From contig JAWZYV010012270.1 in assembly GCA_038373885.1 (NCBI GenBank), positions 310,001-374,000 on the forward strand: DNA of 64,000 bases. Direction: 5' to 3'. Each line of letters opens with the position of its first letter. Positions within the stretch are counted from its first letter, which is position 1. The stretch is from Cheiracanthium punctorium (taxonomy: Eukaryota > Arthropoda > Arachnida > Araneae > Cheiracanthiidae). A model generated the notes under the pieces. It was not told where the DNA came from, ran no database searches, and saw only the letters and a program-made list of their open reading frames with translations. Of the stretch, positions 21,241 to 31,600 are shown in pieces. The position numbers were made by a program, and so were the translations under genes.

Positions 21241-22307
21241 TGCAAAATGTTCACTGGCAGTCAAGTAATCCCCCCCCCATATAAAAATAAAGAAAACTAA
21301 AAACGGCTGCCGTTTAGGGCTTAAACGATTAAAAATATCAGGTAGAGACCGGCTCAAATTTGTCACCCTGAGAAGGGCCATTTCATAAACGTATAATCAT
21401 GATTTCAGTTCACACTTCAGTCTGCGAAACGGAGATACAGTTATTTAAAAAAAAAAAAAAAAAATCTCTTAGATTTTTTTAGCAACGTTTAGAGAACATA
21501 TAATTCTTATCAATAGAATATATGAAATTATCTAAAACATAAAGTATATTCACTATTTTAGGTGCACCGAAAAATAATGTCTTGCATTACATTAGTTTCA
21601 AACAAATAATTATTTAACAAGTCATTAATTAATATTGCATGCAGTTGTACCTAAACAATGGTCTAGTCACAGCAATTGAAAAAATTTCAGAGATCCCCCC
21701 CCCCTCTTTTTCCCTTCTAGAAACAAATGTGAAGTGGGTCAATTTCACTGAATTTTGAAAGGGATTTCAATTTTTTGAGTTGGCGAGTGAATTTCAAAAC
21801 GCCCTGAAATTTTTAAAGCATGACTTCTTTGTGTATGTACCGTTTTAGAGCAATAATTTTATGAATTTTATGAATCTCTCTTTTTCTTTTCTTTGAGCGA
21901 GAAATATGAAAAAACAATTTTGGCTCCCCCGCCCATTGTTTACGAATTTTGAAAAATTCCCTCTTTTCTTGCACCTACGTCACAAACCTCACATAGATGC
22001 CAAATTTCGTATTATTGGCATCAGTGGTTTCGGCCATGCGAAATACTGACATGCAAAAAACGTTATTTTCTGGTCTCCCTAATAATTAGACGAATTTATA
22101 TTTTATTATATTGTTTCCCCTCGAAGAATGATTGTTGTTTATAAAGCTGAGCAATCGAATTCACAAACTCTTGATATAACACTACTAGAAGATAAATCCC
22201 CTGGTGGCGAGGCTATAACAACGGGCGCTAGAAAAAAAAGATTTGGCAAAGATATATCTGCACTCCATATATGTAATTTTCGTCCACTTAAAATAACTTC
22301 ATAGGTT
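21241..22307. other. No gene seen
   Basis: AT-rich with an A-run at 21450-21465 and isolated C-runs (21272-21280, 21696-21704). No paired ends were recognised. Confidence 0.3.
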
Positions 22308-22645
22308 TAGGTGGGGTAAAATGAACAGTCTATAAAAATCAAACAGTAAATGTCGAATGCATTGGTTTATTGGAATACTGATTTTTTTTTTTAGCTCATT
22401 TATATTATATTTAGCTCATTTATATTATAACTGATTTATTTGATTTGGTAATATTCTTTTAATATGTAATGGCAACACTTATAGTTCCATGTTCCATGTT
22501 TGACTCTATCTATATGAGGTTAAAATTTACTTTGCTGTAGCATTTTTGTGATTTAAAGTTCTTGAAATTTTGATGATACATAGCATACTATCATTCTCGA
22601 GGAATACATTTCTATATCAAGGAAATTTGTATTCGTATTATTTTT

Positions 22646-23772
22646 ACTTTCCGAACATGTACCATGTAAGGAAAGTATTGTAATCATGAAAAAATTCGAC
22701 TTCGAGATTTTGGTGTTTTTACATGTTTTGAGTGCTTCCGAATCCATTTATGCTATTTTACGAGATGTATGTATGTATGTGTGTATGTGTGTGTGTGTGT
22801 GTGTATGTGTGTTTGTGTGTATGTGAGTGAACACGATAGCTCCTGAACGGAGCATTCGATTGAGCTCAAATTGGATATATATGTCATAAACCACCGTCGC
22901 AAGACCGGTATTGATTTGGGTGTGTATAGGACTTATAGTTTTTCTACAGGGCTACGACAAAGATTTCTTTTACATTATGGCCTATGGGGGGAATTTCTTG
23001 AAAGTGCGCTAGCGTTTAAACGGTAGATTCGATTGAACTCAAATTGGGTATATATGTTATAAACCACCGTTGCAAGACCGGTATTGATTTTGGTGTGTAT
23101 AGGACGTATAGTTTTTCTACAGGGCTACGACAAAGATTTCTTTTACATTATGGCCTTTGGGGTGAAATTCTTGAAAGTGCGCTAGCGTTTAAACGATACA
23201 TTCGATTGAGCTCAAATTCGGTATACATGTTATAAACCACCATCCTAAGACCGGTATTGATTTTGGTGTGTATAGGACATATAGTTCTCCTAAAGGGCTA
23301 CGACAAAACTTTCTTTTGTGTTATGGCATAATGGCATATGGGGAGAAATTCTTGAAAGTGCGCAAACGTTATAGGACGTATAGTTTTTCTACAGGGCTAC
23401 GACAAAGATTTCTTTTACATTATGGCCTTTGGGGTGAAATTCTTGAAAGTGCGCTAGCGTTTAAACGATACATTCGATTGAGCTCAAATTCGGTATACAT
23501 GTTATAAACCACCATCCTAAGACCGGTATTGATTTTGGTGTGTATAGGACATATAGTTCTCCTAAAGGGCTACGACAAAACTTTCTTTTGTGTTATGGCA
23601 TAATGGCATATGGGGAGAAATTCTTGAAAGTGCGCAAACGTTTAAACGGTGCATTCGATTGAGTTTCAATATGGTATATATGTTTGAATGATTCATCGAT
23701 TAAAATTTATTTAAGTGCTTGGTAATGATCTTAATCGTAAGTGTTCGGAAAGTCGAGTGGAGTCACTCCAGA
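22646..23772 (+). repeat. (GT)n / 173-bp-array repeat family, copy A
   Basis: The left end ACTTTCCGAACATGTACCAT continues into TGTAAGGAAAGTATTGTAAT. Next come a (GT)n-rich tract at 22765-22830, then tandem units whose ATTCGATTGA word starts at 22854, 23027 and 23200, a period of exactly 173. The right end is AAGTGTTCGGAAAGTCGAGT followed by the small palindrome TGGAGTCACTCCA. ACTTTCCGAACA is inverted at the right end. Within it 23099-23370 is duplicated exactly as 23371-23642. Since 173 is not a multiple of three, the repeated peptide-like frames are not coding. Confidence 0.75.
23099..23642 (+). repeat. Perfect-looking 272-bp tandem duplication
   Basis: Comparing 23099-23370 with 23371-23642 by eye I found no difference. 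The junction GCGCAAACGTT|ATAGGACGTA breaks the 173-bp period, so this is a secondary duplication of one and a half units. Confidence 0.8.
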
Positions 23773-24544
23773 TTTTTTATTTTGGAGTAGTTCAAAGAAA
23801 GTGGGGTAAAACTAGCATAACTGATAGGCTTTCACTTAAAGAACACATGTATCATTTTAGATTACTTTTTTTCATCTGTAATATATTTTATGAAGTATTA
23901 ATAGTAATAAAATGAATTAATGAATAGATTCCTTTATTCTACTTTTATTTTTACCGGAAAATAAGAAGAATAACGCAAAATTTACGATACTGGAATCATA
24001 CATTTATAAATAAATGCTAACAGAGATGTGTTAGATGCACATTTTAAAGAAAAGCATGAAGACCATGAAGTAAAGAAAGTATGCTATTCTTGAAATTTTG
24101 TGAAGAAAAATCCCAATTCTTATTTAAAAAGAGTTGAAAGAAAAGCTCAAAATGGCATGATCGTAACACTTCTTTCGGAAAAAATATCTGCTGGCTCTTA
24201 AGTGCTCTGGTAAAAGTTTTATTAAACATTTTTGGACAGATTTTGTCTGCAGAAAAGGAGCTATTTACAATTTAATACTTTGTAAAATCTTTATTTGAAA
24301 AAAAAAAAGAACATTGCCAGGAAATGATGATGTCGAGGAAGCTCTAACTAAACAGATAATTCAAATACTGGATGAGCCAAATTTCGATAGTAGAGGACAT
24401 TATAAGTTCTGATAGCTAAGTTAAAATTCCATGTAAAACTGTTTAATGAAATATTTGTTATCTATTTTCCAGTTGGTCTTATTCATATATCATTTTCTAT
24501 GACTTGTTTCATTTTTTTCATCTATAATCATTTTACCCCACACC

Positions 24545-24761
24545 ATGGGGTAAAATGATCATAATAACAAGCCAAAGCGAATTAATGATCAAACAGTTTT
24601 AATGTTTGTAAAAGAAAAACAAAAACAAAAATTTGTAATTACTGTCAGATAGTCCAATGTAAAATATTTGTCAAAAATTTTTAAATATGTTGTATCATTT
24701 TAGATGTGTAGCTTAGTAAAGTTAAAAATAGCTAAATTTATGGTCATTTTACCCCCACCTG
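24545..24761. mobile_element. Short element with ATGGGGTAAAATGATC ends
   Basis: It lies directly next to the element at 22308-24544, with ends ATGGGGTAAAATGATC and GGTCATTTTACCCCCACCT. It may be a second, internally deleted copy back-to-back with the first. Together the two give the palindrome CATTTTACCCCACACCATGG at the junction. Confidence 0.4.
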
Positions 24762-25235
24762 ATCCTATTCAATTTTTATTATATTCCGAAATCGAATTTC
24801 ATGCTTTTCTGAAAACGAACAGAAACTTTTCGCATTCGAATAATTTCGTTTTGTGGGAACAGCCTCCTCTTATATAAATGTTTCCTGCAGGGGAAATCCT
24901 GTTATTTATGGGGAAAAAATTAAACTATGCGATCTGGGAAAACTATTTTAAGAGAATTATGAATCGCAATTTTCCCTTCAAAGCTTGATGACCGTGACTT
25001 CAATAGGACGTCAATGTCAACTGCGACAGCTAATTTTTTCACGCAAATGATTAACAATTTTGTATCTCGAACATAAAATGGAGCTGAAAATAGCGAAAAA
25101 GCGCTTAAAGATGAGGGAACAGGCAGATTTTCAGATTTTTTAAAGTAGCGCAGATTGCTTTCTGTATTTTTGTACATAGTAAAGAAAAATTTTAAGCGGT
25201 TGTACAATCGATGTAGATTTCATTGCGGTTTTTTT
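24762..25235. other. No gene seen
   Basis: AT-rich single-copy-looking DNA without splice-flanked open frames. Confidence 0.3.
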
Positions 25236-25355
25236 ACTTTCCGAACATGTACCATGTAAGGAAAGTATTGTAATCATGAAAAAATTCGACTTCGAGATTT
25301 TGGTGTTTTGACACGTTTTGAGGGCTTCTGAATCCATTTATGCTATTTTTACGAG

Positions 25356-25400
<45 letters not shown>

Positions 25401-26085
25401 TGTGTATGTGAGTGAACACGATAGCTCCTAATCGGAGCATTCGATTGAGCTCAAATTGGATATATATGTCATAAACCACCGTCACAAGACCGGTATTGAT
25501 TTTGGAGTGTATAGGACTTATAGTTTTTCTACAGGGCTACGACAAAGATTTCTCTTACATTATGGCCTATGGGGGGAAATTCTTGAAAATGCGCTAGCGT
25601 TTAAACGGTATATTCGATTGAGCTCAAATTGGGTATATATGTTATAAACGGCTATCTTAAGACCGATATTAATTTGGATGTGTATAGGACTTACAGTTCT
25701 CCTACAGGACTACTACAAAGATTTCTTTTACATTATGGCCTATCGGGGAAAATTCTTGAAAGTGCGCTAGCCTTTAAACGGTACCTTCGATTGAGCTCAA
25801 ATTGGGTATATATGTTATAAATCACCATCTTAAGACCGGTATTGATTTTAGTGTGTATAAGACTTATAGTTTTTCTACAGGGCTACGACAAAAATGTCTT
25901 TTATATTATGGCATAATGGCAGATGGGGAAAAATTCTTGAAAGTGCGCAAGCGTTTAAACGGTGCATTCGATTGAGTTTCAATTTGGTATAGATGTTTGA
26001 ATGATTCATCGATTAAAATTTATTTAAGTGCTTGGTAATGATCTTAATCATAAGTGTTCGGAAAGTCGAGTGGAGTCACTCCAGA
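25236..26085 (+). repeat. (GT)n / 173-bp-array repeat family, copy B
   Basis: Same ends as copy A (ACTTTCCGAACATGTACCAT; GTTCGGAAAGTCGAGTGGAG). It has an uninterrupted (TG)n of about 40 bases from 25357, then three array units. It lacks the 272-bp duplication of copy A. Confidence 0.75.
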
Positions 26086-26124
26086 TTTTTTTTTGTGATT
26101 AACTTTTTAATCTTTTTGGACAAA

Positions 26125-26216
26125 GGCGTAGCCAAGTGGCGTAGCCAAGGGGGGTCATAACATCTCCCCCACGAGGAATTTTTTGCCTTACAAATTTATA
26201 TATTCAACTCATATAT

Positions 26217-26248
<32 letters not shown>

Positions 26249-26305
26249 GCGTTGGAGTAGTCGTAACCCCCCCCTCCCCGATAAAAATATCTGGCCACGC
26301 CACTG
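26125..26305 (-). mobile_element. hAT-type MITE, CAGGGGCGTAGCCA family, copy 2
   Basis: Opposite orientation to copy 1. The left end is duplicated (GGCGTAGCCAAGTGGCGTAG) and the right end is GGCCACGCCACTG. The interior AT dinucleotide has expanded to (AT)n around 26210-26250. An exact target duplication is not visible. Confidence 0.7.
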
Positions 26306-26755
26306 AAAGGTGGTACATGTTTTATCTTCGAGTGGTTGAACCGGAATTGTTAGAGAATATCGAGTGAGGGATCAGCCTAACTATATAGTAGGATAATAAC
26401 CCAATCTTTTATTTTGAGTGCGTGCGCAAATAAATCTGGACATATTTTCTTATCGCCGCATTTTCTCCCGAACTCTGAAATCTTGTATACACCCTGTTAT
26501 TGACGCGCAAAGTTGAATGCATTAAACTCATGAATAGATCCCAAAAATGATTAAATGCTGCCACATTAAGGTACGGAGTTAACACCCAAGCGCCGAAGTC
26601 CTTCTTGAAAAGAGCCGGAACTATGGAACACCGAATGGCGGTCAGCCAAAAGATGACCTTGAGAGCAGCAGCAATAAAGATTTAGTACGCCTGGATTCTT
26701 CGTCCATCAGCGAAGAAACTGTTTTATTTATTTAACTCCTCTCTTCATTTCGCTT
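26306..26755. other. Non-repetitive intergenic or upstream DNA
   Basis: Relatively GC-richer at 26560-26700, but without a frame or splice signal that I can defend. Confidence 0.3.
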
Positions 26756-27601
26756 AAAGAGTCACATGGCCGCCATTGAAAATGATGCTTGCAGTGTTCA
26801 CGAGTTAAACAAGCTTGTTCTAAATTTAAATTGCTTCTTTTTTTTTTGCGCTTGATTTGGAAAGTGAGTTCATGTGTGTAAACGGCTTTTAACCCTTTGA
26901 GGCGCAACCCTTTCCCAATGCTAAAAAAAGGGCAGCCGTTGCCATCGCTCGACTTTAACGACCAGCAAGAGGGCGGACGATCGAAACGTTCATCGCGTGC
27001 ACAGATCTAGAGACCCTTTTTCCGACGACAGCTGGCTGTTCCCGCGCACAGCCAGCTGTCGTCAAAAAAAGGGTCTCTAGATCTGTGGCACGCGAAGAAC
27101 GTGGGCACAGCCAGCTGTCGTCAAAAAAAGGGTCTCTAGATCTGTGGCGCGCGATGAACGTTTCGATCGTCCTCCCTCTTGCTGGTCGTTAAGTCGAGCG
27201 ATGGCAACGGCTGCCCTTTTTTTCAGCATTGGGCAATCTATCCAGCCGTTCTTGCATTCTTCCATTTTTCAGCAGATGTTAGTGCTGTTAAAAAGAATCG
27301 TGACCATTTTTTTTACGGGAAATGGTGTTCTAAAAAGTAAAGGATTCTCATGGAGCTTTGTCACCTGCAACTATTTTTATAGAAATCCAATCGATTCTTC
27401 GTGACTGGCAACAGTCAAAACGTCAGAGTTTGGTGTTGCCAGAGCGGGAACACTGCGCTTTAAAGGGTTAAAGAGTCACATGGCCGCCATTGAAAATGAT
27501 GCTTGCAGTATTCACGAGTTAAAGCTTGTTCTAAATTTAAATTGCTTCTTTTTTTGCGCTTGATTTAGAAAGTGTGTAAACGGCTTTTAAAAAGGAAATC
27601 C
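26756..27601. repeat. 130-bp direct duplication with a MITE at its junction
   Basis: AGAGTCACATGGCCGCCATT to GTAAACGGCTTTT occurs at about 26757-26890 and again at 27472-27600 with a few differences (for example a 9-bp indel near GAGTTCATG). The foldback MITE copy 4 lies exactly between them, at the TTAA where one copy ends and the next begins. Confidence 0.75.
26889..27471 (-). mobile_element. Foldback piggyBac-type MITE, family 1, copy 4
   Basis: TTAA bounds both sides and the orientation is reversed: CCCTTTGAGGCGCAACCC at left, GCGCTTTAAAGGG at right. The apex holds an extra roughly 61-bp duplication of one arm: GGGTCTCTAGATCTGTGGC appears twice, near 27070 and 27131. Confidence 0.85.
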
Positions 27602-27754
27602 TGAACGGGGGAAAATTTTCTAAGCTGAACTCATCCATTTTGTTTTTCTCAAGAAATCCATACTTTGAGAAAGAATTGACAATTTTTGTGTTTTCGTGTT
27701 ATGGCTAACTTTCACGAGGACTGTCTGCCGTGAGATGGGGAGACATTGTAAAGG

Positions 27755-27906
27755 GTTTTAATGCGTATACACATTGCATATGGAAAAAAAAAAAAACGCC
27801 TGAAATTCCAGACCGTTAAATCGATAGCCGGGAGGTAGGCCAAAATCCTGGACATCCACTCTTCAGCCATCTGCGTTTAGTGTCTTATCCACTCGGCCAT
27901 GGTAGG
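27755..27906 (-). mobile_element. tRNA-derived SINE, partial copy
   Basis: On the minus strand the head reads CCATGGCCGAGTGGATAAGA, an A-box-like stretch shared with the SINE at 37.3 kb, followed by the shared body GAATTTCAGGCG. The 3' portion is lost in an A-rich tract at 27783-27795. Confidence 0.45.
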
Positions 27907-28321
27907 GCAAAATGGTTACCTAATGTCTTTGAGATAAGAGTAAAACACAGTTAACAATTGATTAAGAGTATTTTCAATGCATAAGTAATTCCAGTAATGT
28001 TATCCAATGTTTACTCAACCCCGATATTTACTCAAGATGCAGCCAGCATTCGCTTTATTTTGAAACATTTTTACAGAAAGTTCTCGAAATTAAAAAAAGA
28101 TATACATTTATAATACTGATGTCGCAGAAATATTTCTCCAAAGTATCTCCAATTATACGATAAATATTTTAAAACTGTCTGAAGCTCAACACTTGTACAA
28201 ATTTGCTAGCTAATATTGTTTTCATGCTAGTATATGACTTCTGAGTGTATGAAGCAGTGATCCGTAACAACCGTTCTTATAGAGAATGTTGAAAAGGGGA
28301 TCTGCTTGTGGTACACCGTTG

Positions 28322-28523
28322 CAGGGGCGCAGCCAGAAATTTTTCATGGGGGGGGGTTACGACTACCACAACTCATATATATGTATACGTGGGTGTGACA
28401 ATGTAGTGAAGAATATACATTTTGTATGGCAAAAAATTCCTCAGGGGGGGTGTTATGTTCCCTCTATGGGTTATGTTCCCTCCATTATGACCCCTCTAAC
28501 CCCCCCCCTTGGCTATGCCCCTG
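28322..28523 (+). mobile_element. hAT-type MITE, CAGGGGCGTAGCCA family, copy 3
   Basis: The exact 8-bp duplication CACCGTTG lies at 28314-28321 and 28524-28531. The ends are CAGGGGCGCAGCCAG and TGGCTATGCCCCTG. GGGTTATGTTCCCTC is repeated near the right end. Confidence 0.9.
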
Positions 28524-28539
28524 CACCGTTGGATGCCAT

Positions 28540-28960
28540 TTAACCCTTTAACGCGCAGTGCTCCCGCTCTGGGAATACCAAGCTCTTACGTTTTGACTGT
28601 TGCCAGTCACGAAGAATAGATTTGATTTCTATAAAAATAGTTGTGGGTGTCAATAGCTCCATGAGAATCCTTTATTTTTTAGCAAGTCATTTCCCGTAAA
28701 AAAAATGATCACGGTTCTTTTTAACAGCACTGACATCTGCTGAAAAATGGAAGAATGCGAGAACATCCGGATAGATTGCCCAATGCTGAAAAAAGGGCAG
28801 TCGTTGCCATCGCTCGACTTAACTACCAGCAAGATGGCGGACGATCGAAACGTTCATCGCCTGCCACAGATCTAGAGACCCTTGCTGGTAGTTAAGTCGA
28901 GCGATGGCAACGGCTGCCCTTTTTCCAGCATTGGGAAAGGGTTGCGCCTCAAAGTGTTAA
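28540..28960 (+). mobile_element. Foldback piggyBac-type MITE, family 1, copy 5
   Basis: TTAA bounds both sides, with ends CCCTTTAACGCGCAGTG and GCGCCTCAAAGTG. The apex is deleted: the left arm stops at AGATCTAGAGACCC and the sequence continues at TTGCTGGTAGTTAAG of the right arm. It ends only about 100 bp before the acceptor of the first coding exon. Confidence 0.85.
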
Positions 28961-29063
28961 ATGTAATCATCCGCATATCTATGCATTTACTTTCAGAATT
29001 ATCTTGTTAGATAACGACAGACAAATTTATGAATCAACTTTTTCAACTCTTTCTGTTTTACAG

Positions 29064-29154
29064 GATGGTGCTTCAATAATGATACCGGGCACCAATGGAG
29101 GGTTCTGAGAGTCGACCATGGCCAAATGTTGGAGACAAAATGAGGAACATACTG
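29064..29154 (+). CDS. P4-ATPase (ATP8B-type flippase): 5' UTR plus first coding exon
   Basis: An acceptor with a pyrimidine-rich tract (TTTCTGTTTTACAG) ends at 29063 and a donor CTG|GTGAGA follows 29154. The ATG at 29118 sits in a strong context (GACCATGG) with an in-frame TGA at 29106-29108, so 29064-29117 is 5' UTR and the start is well defined. The coding part gives MAKCWRQNEEHT plus the first base of a split glutamate codon (phase 1). The codon is completed by AG at the start of the exon at 52426, where the reading continues in the conserved N-terminal P4-ATPase motif. P4-ATPases flip phospholipids from the outer to the cytosolic leaflet, usually with a CDC50-type partner; that function is family knowledge. 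An acceptor before the UTR implies a non-coding exon further upstream. The short N-terminus alone is not diagnostic; the identification comes from the join with the next exon. Confidence 0.7.
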
Positions 29155-29363
29155 GTGAGAAATAACTATTTTTTTTTCCTTAAAAAGTAGTTTTAAAAAC
29201 TTTGAAAGCTTTTATAGAAAACTTAGTATTTGCGCATTATCGGACATCTGAATTTTAATCACCAAGCAACCGAGAAATACCGTCAATATGGTGGTGGTGA
29301 AATCTCGCGAAAGCGTTTCGATTACTGTGTTGTACAGACGTTTCTAAAATAACGAAAATCTTT

Positions 29364-29413
29364 GTATAAAAAACACACATAAAATGATATCATTTAATGT
29401 GTGTTTTTTATAC
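29364..29413. repeat. 50-bp near-perfect palindrome
   Basis: GTATAAAAAACACACAT...ATGTGTGTTTTTTATAC with centre GATATC and one mismatched base pair. Weaker complementarity extends outward to ACAGACGTT (29337) and GCAGACGTT (29463), so it could be the core of a small foldback element of about 140 bp. Confidence 0.6.
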
Positions 29414-29670
29414 GAAGTTTTCCTTTATCATTTTACACCAGTATTTTGAGCGTTTTTTTCCGCAGACGTTCCTGGTCTTAAAGCATAGCTACGGGCTTGG
29501 CGTAATCTCAATGTCACTAAGTGAATTCGGCAGCAGCTATAACCCACAAGTATTGAAACCATTTTCAAAGCTGACCCTCTTTATATCGCTTTTACTAGTT
29601 CCCGTCGCTGCCGGCAACTATCGGAGCGGTTTGGTTTCACGTTTTCAAGTCTCATTAGTCGTTGGATGTA

Positions 29671-30558
29671 CACTAATGAGCCAAAATATTACGACCACCC
29701 CTACATTTTTCAATGAACTCGTCTGGATGACATGGAGAGCACGTAATTAAGCTTGAATGTATTTAACTGTTACTTGAGAAGGTAAGGGATCATTCTTGCA
29801 CTTACTTTCCCGTTTGTGGGTGATGGGAAAGGCTGTTGATCTAAACGATAGAAGGCAGATTATAATGGTCCAAAGACTAGGAATGAGTATCTCCGAAACT
29901 GCACGACTGGTCGGTTGTTCCCGATCTGCCCGCCTTATATTGTTAGTATTTATAAAAAGTGGATTAAAGACGGTGAAACCAGCAGTAGACGCCAAGATGT
30001 TGGGCGTCCACGTAGCATCCAATAAAGGGGACGTCGGAGACTGTCCCGCCTAATGCAGCAAAATCGGCGACAGGCATTGGCTCAGAGCTGACCACCCAAT
30101 ACTTTACAGTTCCAAGTACAGTTCTCTCGTGTGCCTCTGCTTGCCAATCGTCATTGTCAACTACGCCTACAGTGGGTGCTCGGGAACATCGAGACTGGAC
30201 TATGGATATGTGGAAGAGAATTTCTTGGTCAGATGAATCCCGGTTTCTCCTTCATCACGTCGATAGTCGTGTCAGGGCACGCCGTCTTCCAGGAGAACTC
30301 GCCTGGAAGACGGCGTCTCCTGCGCTCCGGCTCTCCTGCTCCTCTCTTCCCGGCAGCTCAGAGCTCAAATACCTCCATGTTCCAATATCTCGATTTTCTT
30401 TGACCGCTGCTTAAATATTTGGTAGAACTTGTCCCCAGTTATCTACCAAGAACTCCTGGCATCCAACCCCAGGGGAATCGGAGCTGTTTTGAAGGCCAAA
30501 GGAGGCGCAACGCGTTATTGAGTAGGTGGTCATAATGTTTTGGCTTTTCAATTTGTGT
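29671..30558 (+). pseudogene. Tc1-type transposon with decayed, deleted transposase
   Basis: The ends are GAGCCAAAATATTACGACC (from 29678) and the inverse GGTCATAATGTTTTGGC (30528-30544). The coding strand is plus. At 29821-29927 the N-terminal helix-turn-helix is readable: GKAVDLNDRRQIIMVQRLG then SISETARLVGCSRSA. After frameshifts the catalytic region shows AREHRDWTMDMWKRISWSDE with the first catalytic Asp, then SRFLLHHVDSRVRARRLPGE. The segment with the second Asp is missing. The C-terminus VIYQELLASNPRGIGAVLKA ends at a TGA at 30519-30521. It is well under the roughly 1.3 kb usual for Tc1 elements and cannot encode an active enzyme. Confidence 0.8.
30279..30316. repeat. Perfect 15-bp hairpin inside the Tc1 copy
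   Basis: ACGCCGTCTTCCAGG, an 8-base loop, then CCTGGAAGACGGCGT. It lies at the deletion point of the transposase, where the expected downstream catalytic region is lost, and suggests template switching or a foldback-mediated deletion. Confidence 0.75.
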
Positions 30559-30879
30559 GTTTGTCTAAATACTGTGATATAAAATTGTAATTTGAAATAA
30601 AGATTTTCTTATACTTACGAACAACGGAGATGAAGGCCTAAAACAGCCACATATCTCGCTAAACTCTATCTATCTCTTCAAATCCCGAATTCTTCCTCGC
30701 AAATATATAACTCTTAGAGACGGATCATCCCTTCATCCCTATAGCGAGCTGCCATAGCCAAAATTGTTACAACAAAAAAGCAACAAACCTATTCCTCCAG
30801 AATCACGTTAAAAAATACATTTTTATAGGAAAATTATAGGTACTCTAAAACCCGACCAAGCTATAAAGTATCCAAAACT
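30559..30879. other. No gene seen
   Basis: Short AT-rich stretch between the Tc1 remnant and the LINE fragments. No motif was recognised. Confidence 0.3.
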
Positions 30880-31600
30880 ACTGGAAAACGTGGTGCCACA
30901 GACCCCGCAAGGAATCCCTAGCAAACTTCAGACAAAAGACTGAACACGGCAGCTTGGCAGAACATCTTCACAAAATATTTTTCTTCTTTTTCTATTGGCA
31001 CGACAGCCCCTGTTGGGCTAAGGCCTTCCCAAGAACTTTCTTCCATTCTGACCTCCTCCTGGCTAACGTTCTCCAGTTAGTCACATGCAATAATTTAAGG
31101 TCTTCTTCCCCACAATCAATCCATCTCAGCTTGGGCCTATCCTTTCTTCTGGTTCCTGCAGGTTTATGGTTGAAAATCTAAAAAGTCAAGGATGATGGGG
31201 TCCATTCGGCAGATACAGCCCGCAAACCTCAGACGACCTATCTTTATGAATTTAATGTCTATATAGTTCAAAGTTATATCTTCGTCTCCACAGTCCATTC
31301 TGGTTCACAGCACCAAAAGTTTTTCAAAGAACCTTTCTGTCCAAGATGGCCATCTGTTCTGCCCTGCCTGTGCTTTAGTCAAAGTCTTCGATCCATAAAA
31401 CAAAATAGGTATGCTCCCATCAAATATATGTCAAATCTGTGAAGTGGATCCTATGAATGCTGAACACCTTCTTAGGTGCCCGAACTTAGATCAAGAGGTT
31501 CAAAGACTTGGTGAAATATCCAAATTATATTGGACAGCCAAAACTCATAAACTCTTACTGGTTGAACTCTACCCTTCTTCCTTTCTTATTTGTTTGTAAA
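30880..31600 (+). pseudogene. LINE ORF2 C-terminal fragment, split by another LINE
   Basis: The first part, near 30921-30977, reads ANFRQKTEHGSLAEHLHKI. After the insertion, from 31408, the frame continues GMLPSNICQICEVDPMNAEH, then LLRCPNL and SKLYWTA. The C-x2-C...H...C arrangement and the downstream tryptophan are typical of the C-terminal end of LINE ORF2 proteins. The same kind of tail is seen, more decayed, at 7499. The upstream polymerase is missing. Confidence 0.6.
30978..31399 (-). pseudogene. LINE 3' end (RTE-like), minus strand
   Basis: The 8-bp direct repeat ACAAAATA flanks it (30970-30977 and 31400-31407). On the minus strand it reads LRWIDCGEEDLKLLHVTNW then RTLARRRSEWKKVLGKALAQ and ends GLSCQ with a TAG near 31000. 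Upstream, GRLRFAGCICRMD is visible in another frame. This LRW-ID...DL...NW-R...W block is the conserved C-terminus of RTE/BovB-like and related LINE polymerases. It is 5'-truncated and frameshifted. It has inserted into another LINE fragment. Confidence 0.7.

Larger units (their letters stand above)
22308..24544. mobile_element. Inverted-repeat element with TAGGTGGGGTAAAATGA ends
   Basis: The left end TAGGTGGGGTAAAATGA (22308) pairs with TCATTTTACCCCACACC (24528-24544). The 173-bp-array repeat at 22646-23772 is nested in it. The DNA between 23780 and 24430 is AT-rich with broken frames and could be decayed transposase; I cannot name it. The exact target duplication is unclear. Confidence 0.4.

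Noticed and set aside
23044..23507. Repeated peptide-like frames with the same sequence in successive units
   Set aside because: The 173-bp unit is not a multiple of three, so the frame is not continuous; the peptide repeats only because the DNA does.
22646..23772. Helitron
   Set aside because: No TC start, no CTRR end, and no A/T target could be demonstrated; the class is left open.
29397..29750. 117-codon open frame on the plus strand
   Set aside because: It begins in a palindrome, runs into the left end of the Tc1 remnant, has no known motif and overlaps no splice pattern.
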